Positions 36,301-47,194 are shown, counted from the stretch's first letter. The stretch: DNA of 64,000 nt from Posidonia oceanica (GCA_037176725.1 JAZBRS010000026.1:153771501-153835500), one strand, 5' to 3'. The notes: a model not told the origin generated them from the sequence alone. Numbers and translations are program-made.

Positions 36301-38287
36301 CTAAACGCTAAGTAGTCCACATAACCAACAAAAAAAGGGAAAAGAAATGCATCACCTTAACTAAACAGCTTAAACTTAAAATTCAATCCTTAAAGATAAT
36401 TTCTTTAAAAATCGATCCTTAAATAACTAAATCCATCTTCTTTAACGTCAATCTTCTTAACCTTTTTAAATCCATCATTCCTTTTTAAATCCTTTTTAAG
36501 TCAATCTTTTTAATCAACCTTTTTAATCAACCTTTTTTATCAACCTTTTTAATCAACCTTTTTAAATCCTTTTTTAATCAACCTTTTTAGTCAACCTTTT
36601 TAATCAATCTTTTTAATCAACCTTTTTAATCAACCTTTTTAAATCCTTTTTAAGTCAACCTTTTTAATCAACTTTTTTAAATCCTTTTTAAGTCAACCTT
36701 TTTAATCAACCTTTTTAATCAACCTTTTTAATCAACCTTTTTAATCAATCTTTTTAATCAATCTATTTAATCAACCTTTTAAAATCAATCTTTTTAAGTC
36801 AACCTTTTTAATCAGCCTTTGTTAATCCACCTTTTTAATCAACCTTTTTAATCAACCTTTTAAAATCAATCTTTTTAAAATCAATCTTTTTAAATCGATC
36901 TTCTTTTTAAAATCCACCTTTTAAGCCCATTTCTTTTAAATCCATCTTTTTAAACCCATCCTTTAAAGATCAATCTTTTAAGGTTATAAAAAAAAAAAAA
37001 AAAAAAAAGATCATCCTTTTAAAACTCTAATATCCTAACTTCAAAATTCAAGACCCAACTCTAAACCAACTTAAACCTTTCACTAATCCATTTAGGTAAC
37101 AAAAACATCATTCTTAATTGACAAACCAATTTAAAACTTAAAAGTAAACCTTAAATTCAAAAGTCAAATTTAAAAACAAACTTTGAACCCTAATCCTAAC
37201 TCTTAACCTTAAATTCAAAAGTTTGAAGCCTTAGGATCCGACTTTTAATTTAATTAATCCTTTTAAACGAATCCATCAAAAACTCCTTCAAAAATTCCTA
37301 AATCCAAACCAATCCATTAAATAATCTAAATGTCTTCAATAGGATCTTTGTTAAAATCAGAAATTAACCCCTCAAGTTAAAAGAGAATGGTTAATTCAAT
37401 TGTTAAAGGATTAAGTCTCTTAAAAACTCTGGAAAAAATTCGCCATAACCTCCCCTATAATTTCGACTAAAAAATTTTATTTTCCTACAAATTGGCAACA
37501 TAAATACATTTCCACAAAGGAAGATTGAATAACCAATCACATTTCACACCAAAATGGATAACCTTCCACATTTAAACACCAAAATTCACATTCACATTCC
37601 CATTTAACATTCACATTCACATTTAACATACACGTTCACATTCACATTCACATTTCCTTTCACATTTACATCAAACATAACTTTAAACAACTAAAATTAC
37701 ATAAACCTAAACTAAACTAAACCGAATCTAAAACTCCACAATTAGAACTTAAAATTCAGTTTTTCTAGAACAACAGAACTAAAATAACAGAATTGATTAA
37801 AAACAGAACTAATAACATAAACAAAAGAACTAACAACAGAATTTAAGAATGAATTACAACAAAATTCAATAAGCTAATAACAGAAGGAATTAATTACAAC
37901 AAAATTTAATAAAACGAATTAATTACAACAAGATTCAATAAGTTAAAAACAGAACTAAACTAAGTTACCACGGAATTTAATTAGACTAAATTAATCACAA
38001 CCGAATTTGAAACTAAATTAATTAAACTAAACAGGATTCAATTAAATTAAGTAAAAACTAAAAACTGAATTTTTAATCAAAATTTTTAAACTAAAATTAA
38101 ACCAAAATTCCTATAATAAACCTAAGTCCAAATCCTAAGTCTAAATCCTAATTACATTCCTAATTCAAAAAAACAACGAACGAATAAATAAAAGCAAAAA
38201 AAAGGGAGGAGAGGAAGATTACCTCTGTCGCCGGCGAGACCCATCGCTTAGGCCACCCGCACTGCCGCCTTTGTCGCTGCTCGCCAT
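33384..38287 (-). pseudogene. Antisense gene A (N2): nine-exon plant mobile domain protein with coiled coil
   Basis: Exons on the minus strand are 38223-38287, 36019-36235, 35273-35924, 35029-35196, 34492-34959, 34284-34409, 34098-34208, 33809-34018 and 33384-33713, all GT-AG. Exon 1 starts MASSDKGGSAGG. Exons 3-4 hold the plant mobile domain: YNRSSGSFIFRVGEMMITLE, DVVWLVGLRVD, then in exon 4 'EFPRARRW'-type sequence. Exons 6-8 look like coiled coil, and exon 9 ends GSGESGH. PMD proteins MAIN and MAIL1 act in the nucleus in transposon silencing; this gene's role is unknown. Defects are two one-base deletions in exon 3, a TAG at 35428-35430 shared with N1, and a TAA in exon 8. Exons 4-9 have the same lengths as in N1. 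Confidence 0.85.
36430..36985. repeat. 13-bp minisatellite in intron 1 of antisense gene A
   Basis: Some 35-40 units of CTTTTTAATCAAC and variants (AATCAATCTT, AAGTCAACC, AAATCC) run head to tail and decay at both ends; a pure A-run follows near 36990. It lies wholly inside the 1,987-nt first intron. The matching N1 intron (50063-51699, 1,637 nt) lacks it, so it expanded after the copies separated. Confidence 0.9.
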
Positions 38288-38911
38288 TAGGGAGCAAGGA
38301 GGAGCCGGGACATCCATGCCGTCACCCTCGTTGCCGCCGCTAGCCATCAGAGGGAGGAGGAAGGAGGAGCACCCCTACGCCGCCGCCGCCTCACCACGCC
38401 GGAGCCCGCACCACGCCGCCGCCGCACCCAGCCGAAGGACCCACGCGCGGACGTCGGAGAGAAGGAGGGAGGAAGAAAGGTGTTTGAAAGCCTCTGAAAA
38501 AAGAGGCAACAGCCAGTTTTGGCTACTGGACTCGTAACCTGGTCGCCAGTAGAAGAGGCGACTCAGTAAGATGCCTTTTCAACAGGCGCCTGACCCAGCT
38601 CTTCGCGCGTCGACTTTCCCGCCTCAATTTGAACCCTCTGAAGAAGCACGACACTAGTCGCCCTAAAAAGAGGCAACTCGTTAAGGGCGCCATATTGAGC
38701 GGCGGCTAACAACGATAGAGGGTTTTATCCCTTAATTCCCCTCTAAAACATGAACCTATACATTAACAAACAGCAAAACACAATTTAGAAGCTAAAATGT
38801 GATTCAACCCAAAATGTAATTCAAGAACTGAAACATAATTCAACCCAAACTTAAACTTAAAAGCTAAGACATGGTTCAACTCAACTAAAAATTAAGATTT
38901 AAAAAACATAA
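38288..38911 (-). promoter_or_regulatory. Intergenic region upstream of antisense gene A (N2)
   Basis: These 624 bp lie between the stop of gene B and the start of gene A, both on the minus strand, so they should hold the promoter of gene A. The half near the gene A ATG is GC-rich. Inverted motifs seen are GGTCGCC ... GGCGACT (~38541-38562) and AGTCGCC ... GGCAACT (~38649-38671), like those in the LTR promoter. No conserved TATA box is evident. Promoter activity is inference from position. Confidence 0.45.
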
Positions 38912-40268
38912 TCAGCCATGCATTGCCATGCTCGAGCGGTTGAGCCCAAGCATCTTCAGGAATTCCTGCTTGTCATCAACATACTTCTGAGGTGTGGGGC
39001 AGCACCGTGTGTACCACTTCAAGTACTTCACCTCCTAGGACTCCCGAGTAGTTGCAGAAAGCCGAGGCGCACTCAGAGACACTCGCCTGCCGATGTAAAC
39101 CCAACGTGCTATGTACTCTAGGACCATCCGATCATCCCGGTCACCGTCTTCCTTGCAAAAGCGGATCGGAGGGGTCAGAACTGCATCAGCCTGGACAACT
39201 AGCTCTTGATTCAGCAGACGTGGGCAACGATGGATGGGATACAGCACAAATGACGTGGCACCCGCCAAGACAAGCTCAAGGTCACTGTGAGCTGTGCTCA
39301 TCACCTGCGCTTTATGAGCTCCAAGCAACTTCAGAACAAAGTCAAAATCCTGTAGTGACAAGCGTCCTGGACGGAGAACGGAGTCATGAAAGCTCAGACC
39401 TGTGAAATCCGTATCACAACAGTAATGGGACATGAACCACCTATGCAGCAGTAGTGGAGAACCAAAGAATTTCCCTGAACAAGAGGCACTGGTGAGCCCC
39501 TCCATGGTGTAAGCTAACACAGTAGGAGCCAAGCACAAATCTGGACGAACAGCAACCAACATCAGGAGATCCACATGGTGAAGATCCATCGTGAAATTTG
39601 CATCTGCAAACAAGGCAAGGCCGCCAACTGCCACAAACAAGCACTTCCTCAGCTCTGCTTCAGCAAGTTGCTGGGTGCTAAGGACCTCCCACAGGCCTCG
39701 AAGAAAGAGTCTCCCCGAGTGCATCAAAACCTTGCTAGCCTCCAGATCCATTGCTAAATACTCGTCTATCTTCCTAGAACCCACTATCTCAACCGAAATG
39801 GCGAAGCGATCATCTGTCGCCTCAGTAGATTCCGCCGCCACCCAAGCAAAGAGGATACCTCCTCACACGTAATCAATGTCTCTCCACAAGGAAGATTGAA
39901 GGTGTTGGAGGAACCATTCCAGAAAGCCATCAAGGCATGCAACAACGGCCAAGGCACAGGCGTGCGGATCAAGTCAAGAAACTTGTCAAAACCACTGCAC
40001 CTGAAGAGATGTCTGTTGTTCTCTGCACAATTGATCAAGCCAGCCACCCATGGCAAAGTATACCGAAAGGAATTGTGGAAATGCAGGCATCCCGTGAGGT
40101 TCACTACGGCCTAAACAAGCAACCTTCAGAAGCTAAACCACAAAGAAAGCATGCAAAGACTAAGAGGAGAACTTACCTGGTCATTCCGGATAGCTTTCAT
40201 CAAGTGGTTGGGAATGTCAACCACCCTTTCACCAGGAAGGTCAGAGAAGAGAAGGAAGGAAGCTTCAT
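38912..40268 (-). pseudogene. Antisense gene B (N2): second PMD/DUF7745-like protein
   Basis: There are two exons, 40177-40268 (MKLPSF start) and 38912-40110 (end AMHG), joined by a 66-nt GT-AG intron. Exon 2 shows 'PWPLLHALMAFWNGSSNTF', 'LPCGETLITCEEVSSLLG', then a long open part with KCLFVAVGGLALFADANF and GSPLLLHRWFMSHY. This is the pattern of PMD and DUF7745-type plant proteins ('hAhh.FWn..t.tF.hp.GE..iT.EeV..LLG', then 'PLL..WF..H'). Function is unknown. Frameshifts occur in exon 1 (one base, ~40220) and exon 2 (~39843), with a TAG near 39043. The part 39046-39841 is open for 265 codons. Confidence 0.75.
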
Positions 40269-41271
40269 GGTCAAGATAAGGGGTTTACTTGTGCAAAATG
40301 TTTCCTGAAAAGCAAGGACGGCCGTCTTTTATCTCCCCTTATTAAAAGAATCAGGGTTTAAAACGGTTTCTGAATTAAATAAACCAGGAGATCGCGCGTC
40401 GCCACCAAAAGCGGCGACTGATCCAGCCACCTATGAAAGTGGCGACTAAACCATTAGAACAGACTACTGCAAGGCCAAAGAGTGAACTCTTGCCTTGAGT
40501 TCACGCACCGCCTGCCGCAACTACTGTGCACACCAGACGACACATCGGATTGGCAATTGAAGGGTTCACTCCCTCACCCGGTTCTCTTTGCACGGAACCT
40601 CTTTACTTGCCAAATCGAGCTGTGGGACGACGGTCCTTTCCAGAGGGTGCTGGTCGCACTCCAGGATGGAAAACACTTGACCACAACGAATTGCATTCAT
40701 TCATTTTGCATATGTCCATATGGTTTGGGACCAACCGTACCCCGTCGACCCAACCTAGCATATGGACCATTCATTGCATTGCGTGTTGACCTTGCATTAT
40801 CATAGTATGTTTGAATCATCCATCCATGCATTTTCTCATATCATTGGAAGTGAAGCACGGACGAAGCATTGTTCTTCAAGAGTGTTGGAAACCCTTCAGG
40901 CATATGATTCTCCTAGAGCCAACCCAATTCGTACCTATCCTCTAATCAATTCCAATCCGAGTAAAGTCTCAAATAAGATGTCACACTCTCCTTTCGATCG
41001 TGCTAGAATAACATCCTGCGATTTCCTCCTTAGTGCTTGCCCGTTGGAACACACATGGTTGACTTGGTCTTGACCTCGGCTGCGACACAAGATCCGAAAC
41101 CGACTTGACCCCTCCATGCCTGAGTCTCCAATATGATGGCAATTTAAACCCTCTTTTTATCATTTATTTGGCTACTTCAGTGACAAATTGTTTGAGATAG
41201 AGCTCCCCTTTTCAGGAAATGCATAATAGGACATCGTTCTTGCCTTGGACCCAATCATGTTCCAAGATCAA
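40269..41271. other. N2 conserved 3' non-coding region
   Basis: This kilobase between gene B and the polypurine tract is kept in N1 (53689-54185 plus 60046-60575) with high similarity but no conserved frame. On the minus strand it should contain the gene B promoter: a GATAAAAGACGGCC segment ~60 bp upstream of the ATG is shared by both copies. GTCGCC ... GGCGAC (40397-40417) and GCCAC ... GTGGC (~40427-40444) inverted motifs lie upstream. Conservation may reflect the sense 3' end, the antisense promoter, or both. Confidence 0.5.
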
Positions 41272-41287
41272 CTCCAAGGAGGGCATC
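41272..41287 (+). promoter_or_regulatory. N2 polypurine tract
   Basis: CTCCAAGGAGGGCATC directly precedes the LTR start TGTAGATATCC. N1 has CCGAGGAGAGGCATC at the same place (60561-60575). It primes second-strand DNA synthesis. Confidence 0.8.
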
Positions 41288-42633
41288 TGTAGATATCCTA
41301 TTTTCGCATTTCTGAGAGTTCTTTTGAGGGTAGAAATCTTGAGGCGCCCCAAATCTCATGCCTAAGCTTGATAACACATCTTCCAGATATTGCTTGACTT
41401 CTTTAAAGCATCACTAGACCCTACCTAGACTCAGGTTGTTGGCTGTGGCAGAGCTAACTCGCTCGGGCTCGTAACAAGTCCAAGTATCCTGGGTATCCTT
41501 TACTTCAACTCAGATTTAAAATTAGATTTGAGTTAACAGAGATGCTTCCTTGATTTCATAGACTATCTGTAGTTTCCCAGCCTCCCATCTTGTTTCCTCT
41601 GGCAAAAATCCAGGAAAAGAGCTAAAAATGACCTAGGCAAGTTAGTAGCCACCTGGGGAGGCGACTCACATAGTAGCCACCTAAAGCGGCTACTACAACT
41701 GTCGCCCATTTCCCTGCCAACTACTCTAGCAGCCATCTGAGGAGGCGGCTCAGTCAGAAGCCATCTCAGGAGGCGACCCATGTGGACGTCAACTGGAAAG
41801 GCGACTGGGCGATCGTGGGCAGCAGTTGCTCCCCACTATCCCCTCAACTCTCAGGCGCCAGCTCATCAGGCGACTGAACGGTTGTGGAACCGACTCGGTC
41901 TTCCCACGATCTTTGACCATCAGGCGTCACTCAATGCGGCGACTAGCGATTGTGGCTCCTTTCGAACCACTTTTCCATAGTTATTTCCCACTCCCCCTTG
42001 ACCGTTAGACGCCAGCTCATGCGGCGACTAACAGTCGTGGCCTCGTTCTCAGGTCGTCCCACACTTTGACCAAGCGGTTGCTAGGTTTAGGCGCCACTCC
42101 AACCGGTGACTCAAACTAACTGCCATTTTTCTAGAATTTTCTGAACTCCAACCGTCCCTACACTCCTAGAGTCTATAAATAGACCCCCTAGGCTGGTGGT
42201 TTGAGGGTCGGAATTTTTGAGAGAGAAATCCCCCCTAGAGAGGAATTTCCAAGAGAGACAGAGCCCTGTCAGTTGTGAGCCACCTTCAGAGAGCTAGTTT
42301 TCCAATCTAGAAACACTATCTCCTCTCCCCAATAGGCTACCAACCTGAGCTTCTACCTTCGATCCAGAAATCCTCAGCTACGCTGGAGCTCCGACCGTGC
42401 TTCCTTCCAACCTCATTGCACACAGCATAAGGGAAAGGAAGGAATTCACGCAGCACGAGGAAGCCACTAGACGACATCCTGCCGTCGATCTAGTGGTCCG
42501 AGGACCCCGCATCATCATAATCTCCCCCCAGGTGTCTTGTCTGCCCAAAGACGAGTGGCGATCACAACAAAAGCTGTCAACGTCGTGGAAGCGCTGACAT
42601 CCTCTTAAACACCCCCCAAATTCCACATCTACG
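41288..42633 (+). repeat. N2 3' LTR (1,346 bp)
   Basis: It starts TGTAGATATCC and ends TCTACG, where the 5' copy has TCTACA. The TATA box is at 42174-42181. It is followed by target duplication AGTTC (42634-42638), after which the N1 reverse transcriptase resumes. Confidence 0.95.
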
Positions 42634-42638
42634 AGTTC

Positions 42639-43201
42639 CAGTGATGAAGAAAGATGGCAAAGTACGCGTGTGCATTGACTACAGGAACCTCAATGAAGCA
42701 TGCCTAAAAGACGATTTCCCTCTTCCACACATAGACATCCTCATAGACAACATTGCAGGCCATGAGATACTCTCATTTATGGATGGTTTCTCCGATTACA
42801 ACCAGATTAAACTTGCAGAAGAGGATCAGGAGAAAACCTCATTTACCACTCCATGGGGGACCTACTGCTATATAGTCATGCCATTCGGGTTAAAGAACGC
42901 CGGGGCCACCTATCAGAGGGCCATGATGGCAATCTTTCACGACATGATACACGATTGCATGGAGTGCTATGTGGATGATCTGTTAGTAAAGTCAAAAACA
43001 AGAGAGGGGCACTTTGAAGCACTAGAAAGAGTACTCCGGAGAGCAGACCAGTACAATCTCAGAATGAACCCCAAGAAGTGTGTCTTCGGGGTCACTGCCG
43101 GAAAGCTGCTCGGCTTCATAGTAAGTAAAAGGGGCATAGAAGTGGATCCCACCAAAGCCAAAGCTATAACAGCCATGCCACCACTAAGGAATGTCAAATA
43201 G
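42639..43201 (+). pseudogene. N1 reverse transcriptase core (3' part of pol after N2)
   Basis: This continues the frame cut at 21012. It has VCIDYRNLNEAC, FMDGFSDYNQI (second Gly of the usual SGY is Asp), MPFGLKNAGATYQRAM and YVDD in CMECYVDDLLVKS (~42966). It ends at a TAG (43199-43201) in place of the Glu codon of 'LRNVKELRGL'. The active-site Asp residues are present. Confidence 0.93.
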
Positions 43202-43724
43202 CTCAGAGGACTCATAGGGAGGCTACAGTTTATCCGCAGATTCATCTCTCAACATGCGAAAAAGTGTAGACCATTCTATGAGCTCTTAAAAGGCGACGCG
43301 GAATTCAAGTGGGATCATACCTGTCAGAAGGCCTTTGATGAGCTAAAACTCTACCTCCTCAACCCTCCAGTATTAACTACTCCAGTCCCCCGAGAGGCCA
43401 TTGCTACTCTACTTGGCCGTTACTGATAACTCAGTGGGTGTCGTCCTTGCACAACATGATGAAATCGAGAGGAAGGAGAAAGCGGTTTATTACCTCAATA
43501 GAACGTTCATTGAATACGAGAGGAAGTACTCCCAGATCGAGAAACATTGCTTAGCCTTAGTATGGGCCTCACAGAAGCTCAAGCACTACTTTTTGGCACA
43601 CAAAGTCTGCTACTTAGCCAAGATGGACCCCATCAAGTACATGTTTGAGAAACCAGCATTGTCCGGAAGGCTAGCACGATGGCAATTGCTCCTTACTGAG
43701 TTCAACCTACAATTCATCACCTAG
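43202..43724 (+). pseudogene. N1 RNase H (first, degenerate)
   Basis: It corresponds to N2 29540-30045: LYLAVTDNSVGVVLAQ, YYLNRTFIEYERKYSQIEKH and GRLARWQLLLTEFN. An extra C near 43388 (CCCCCGAGAGG) shifts the frame relative to N2. It ends with the TAG at 43722-43724 that N2 also has. Confidence 0.83.
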
Positions 43725-44432
43725 AAGGCAATCAAAGGGCAAGCCATCGCGGACCAACTCGCCAGGCTGCCTGTGTCAGAGTATCAGCCAGTGTTAATAG
43801 ATTTCCCAGACGAGGAAATACTAGCAATCAGTAGTGTCATGCCACTCATCAGAGAATGGACCCTCCATTTCTATGGAGCGCTTAACTCACAAGGCGTTGG
43901 AATAGGGGCAACACTCCTCACTCTAGAGGGTATTGTTCTCCCCGCTGCAGTCCAACTACTCTTCTCAACGAGTAATAACATTGCAGAATACAAGGCACTC
44001 ATCCTAGGGCTCCGAATGGCTCTCGATCTTGGGGCAAGAAGACTAAAAGTAGTTGGGGACTCACAGCTTGTCATACGGCAAGTCCTCAACAAATACAAGA
44101 CTCTCTCACCAAAGCTACAGGAATACCACAACTTAGCCAAGGCCTTACTGAAGAAATTTGACAGGGTTATGTATGTGCACGCACTTAGAAGCAACAACAT
44201 CCTGGCTGATTCATTGGCCTCATTGGCGTCCTCGCTCCCCTTCAGCTCAGAGACAGACACACAATCCATCACCGTGCGAAGAATCAGCGCCCCGACAATG
44301 GAGTCTGCCGCCAAATGGGTTCAGGAACTCAGAGAGGAACTAAACCAGGAAAGCTTAGTATGCACAGAGGTCTGTTATCAAGGAGCTACAGAAGTAAGTG
44401 GCGACGGCAACCCGTGGTATTATGACATATAG
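43725..44432 (+). pseudogene. N1 archaeal-type RNase H (second), catalytic residues lost
   Basis: The domain aligns with N2 throughout, but the first acidic residue is Tyr (LHFYGALNSQG, ~43868) and the Glu is Lys (NIAEYKALILGL, ~43988). The later Asp residues (VVGDSQLV, NILADSLA) remain. The frame stays open until a TAG at 44430-44432 that replaces the CAG in N2. The enzyme would be inactive. Confidence 0.88.
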
Positions 44433-45673
44433 AATTATGTACAAGATCGCACCTTCCCGACCTATGCAATTCCCAAGGACAGAGAAGCACTTAGGAGGAT
44501 GGCTACGAAGTACTACATCAGAGCCAACGCACTCTTTCGGAGAACACCCCTAGGGATCGAACTCCGATGTGTGGATGCATCTGAGTCAGCCGAGATTCTC
44601 AAGGAAACACATGAGGGAGTCTGTGGGGGCCACATCAACTCCCAGTTCATGGCTAGAATGATCATCAGGAGGGGGTATTACTGGCCTACCATGGAAGCTA
44701 ACTGCTCAAGTAAAGTCAAGCAGTGGAAGAGCTGCCAATTACATGCCAACAAGATCCATGCTCCGGCTTCAGCGCTACACGCTTTGTCAACACCATGGCC
44801 TTTCTCCATGTGGGCCTTCGATGTGGTGGGACCCATCCATTAGGGAAAGGGCAACACTTTCATCCTAATGGCGACGGAATACTTCACCAAATGAGCAGAA
44901 GCAGAGGCATTCGCAAACATCCAGGCCACAACCTTGTGCCGATTCGTACAGTGAAATATCATTGCAAGGTTCGGGGTGCCCAAAGCCTTAGTAGTAGACA
45001 ATGGACCAATCTTCATCTCAGAGGAGTTTAAGCGGTTATGCCGAAAATTCAGTATCACTCTACACCACTCTTCCCCATATTACCCGCAAGGGAACGGTCA
45101 AGTAGAAGCTACTAATGAAACCTTAATCAAAATCATTAAAAAGACGGTAGAAGACGTTAAGGGATCGGATTAGTCAAATAAGCTTGTTAATGCGTTGTTG
45201 GCATACCGCACCACCATAAGGACGGCAACGGGTCAAACCCCCTATGCTTTATGGAAGCAGTGGTCTCATACGAGATCCTGATCCCCTCATTAAGAGTTAA
45301 GATTGATAGGAGAATGTTTGCTGAAGAAAAGAGGCAAGCTTTACTCCTTCATTTAGAACTCCTTGATGAGAAACGGCTGGCAGCCGCTGAACATACGCGT
45401 GTCTACCAACAAAGGTTAACCAAGGCTTACCAAAAGAAAGTAATTGAACGCAAATTTAAAATTGGTGATCTAGTGCTTAAAGAAGTGTTGCCTTACAACA
45501 AGCCCCACCCTAAGGGAAAGTTAAAGCCAAACTGGGAGGGACCCTACATAGTGGTTGCTGCCTTTCCAGGGAATGCTTATCAATTGTCCCATAACGGAAC
45601 AGATCTTCCTGACCCTTGGAACGCAATGCACCTGAAAAGGTACTACCCTTGTTCAGCATGTCTATATCATTAA
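44433..45673 (+). pseudogene. N1 integrase, disrupted
   Basis: The zinc domain has HEGVCGGHINSQF but WKSCQLH, so the first Cys of the CxxC pair is Trp. The core keeps the three acidic positions: WAFDVVGPIH, LVVDNGPIF and GNGQVEATNE. Stops include a TAG at 44841-44843 (shared with N2), TGA at ~44894 (Trp) and ~44952 (Arg), and TAG at ~45172 (Trp). A 10-base deletion lies near 45251. The original stop TGA is TGT here, so the frame runs eight codons longer to 45673. Confidence 0.9.
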
Positions 45674-47194
45674 AGAGACCTAAGGCCTAACACAAAGCCA
45701 AAAAAGGGAGAGATTCCCAAAGCCGGTAGGAAGAGGAGCACCTAGGGGGACCCATACCTTGTCCTGTCTCCACGTACACACTACACGGGAAGGTAAGGGA
45801 AAAGTAGGCTCGGAGCGGAGGCTTAGTGTACAAACTACTTGTCAAGTAACCTAGAAAGCGTCAAGAAAAGACGGCGGCAAAAACCGCCCAAACAGAGAGG
45901 AAAGAAGGCAGCAAAGAATCTGTCCAAGTAAGGAACAAATGAAAGGAGACAGTAAAAGAAACTGTCCAACTAAAAGAGGTCAGCAAAGAGCTATCCAAAG
46001 AGCAGAAAAGAGCATGGCAAAGCTGTCTGTGCATCTAAAAGTATAAACCATAGAAAGACGCATTAAGGACTAGGAAAAGGCAAGCAGAAATCAAGGCCTA
46101 AGCCAAAACCGAGAGTCCACTATATCCCAAAACTTCCCCTGTCCTATTCTCACTAACAGACAAGGAGTAAGCAACCCCAGGTGGTCAAGGACTGAAAAGG
46201 CCTAGGGAGTAGCAACTCAAGTAAGGACTGGTGTGTGGACCAAAATCTTTAAAAGGGTACAGGCATGGCCCAAGGGACATGTCCACGAATGTAGGGCCTA
46301 CTCATTTGGTTGAAACAAACCCCGAGGTTAATGCTTAAAGTAGATACTCATCTTTCCCCATTAGAAAAACTAAAAATCCAAAAAATCACATAACCCAAAA
46401 TCCAAAAAAAATCACATAACCCAAAATCCAAAAAAAATCACATAACCCAAAATCCAAAAAAAAAATCACATAACCTAAAAATCCAAAAAAATCACATAAC
46501 CTAAAAATCCAAAAAAAAAATCACATAACCTAAAAATAAAAAAAAAATCACATAACCTAAAAATCCAAAAAAAAATCACATAGCTCAAAACACCAAAAAA
46601 AATTATTACAAAACCCAAAAAAATCCCAAAAAAAACAAAACCAAGACATCCAACCTACCTACAAGTGAAAACTTAGTAAGTAGGAAAACTGGAATTAATC
46701 TGGCCGATGATGCAACCATCAACTCACCAGGATTCAGAGTTAGCGTCCTACTCAAGCGTGTCTCACGGCTTGGGTGCGCTCTCTCAACAAAGACATTACT
46801 CGCATAATGATCTTTAGAGCATCCACGAATGACTCACAATCAGCGTCTACTAGGCTCTGATTTCCATCTCTTTAGCTGAGGCCAGAAATTAATTCCCTCC
46901 ACCCATTTTAAAATAGGCATGCTTTCTTTGCATTAGCATCTGTTATGTCTTCTTGTTAATTAATTAACTTAACCTAAACCTTTTCATTTAACATATCATC
47001 TCTTTGCTTAATTAATCAACTTAACCAAATCTTTTGCCAAGGAAGGTATGCTTCGTGATTACTAACAAGAAAAGTAAGCCTGTGTAGGTAACTAAAGTAG
47101 GAAACATTTCATATGAATATTCACATCTTTACAAGTACAAACTCTGGCAAAAGAAAAGTACAGACTCTGACAGAAACAAAAGAAAGGTACAAGC
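45674..47194. other. N1 spacer between integrase and antisense gene A
   Basis: This is collinear with N2 31984-33383. No gene is supported. It contains the AT-rich tandem array at 46376-46640 and is otherwise similar to N2 on both sides of it. Confidence 0.5.
46376..46640. repeat. AAAATCACATAACCCAA-type tandem repeat in N1
   Basis: Roughly ten units of 22-27 bp share ATCACATAACC(C/T)AAAA and differ mainly in the A-run length. It is the expanded counterpart of 32708-32845. Confidence 0.85.

Larger units (their letters stand above)
21013..42633 (+). mobile_element. N2: younger full-length copy of the N family, inserted in N1
   Basis: The LTRs 21013-22356 and 41288-42633 are nearly identical: by eye about 15 substitutions and 3 small indels. 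The flanks AGTTC at 21008-21012 and 42634-42638 form the target duplication. All parts of the N family are present over 21.6 kb, in the same orientation as N1, inside N1's reverse transcriptase. Gag-pro has five in-frame stops and pol several small deletions, so it is not autonomous now. It is the reference for the family layout. Confidence 0.95.

Noticed and set aside
40482..41073. Plus-strand open frames near the 3' end of N2, partly repeated at 60049-60360
   Set aside because: DNA is conserved between copies, but the frames are interrupted differently and the translation shows no domain. Treated as conserved non-coding DNA.
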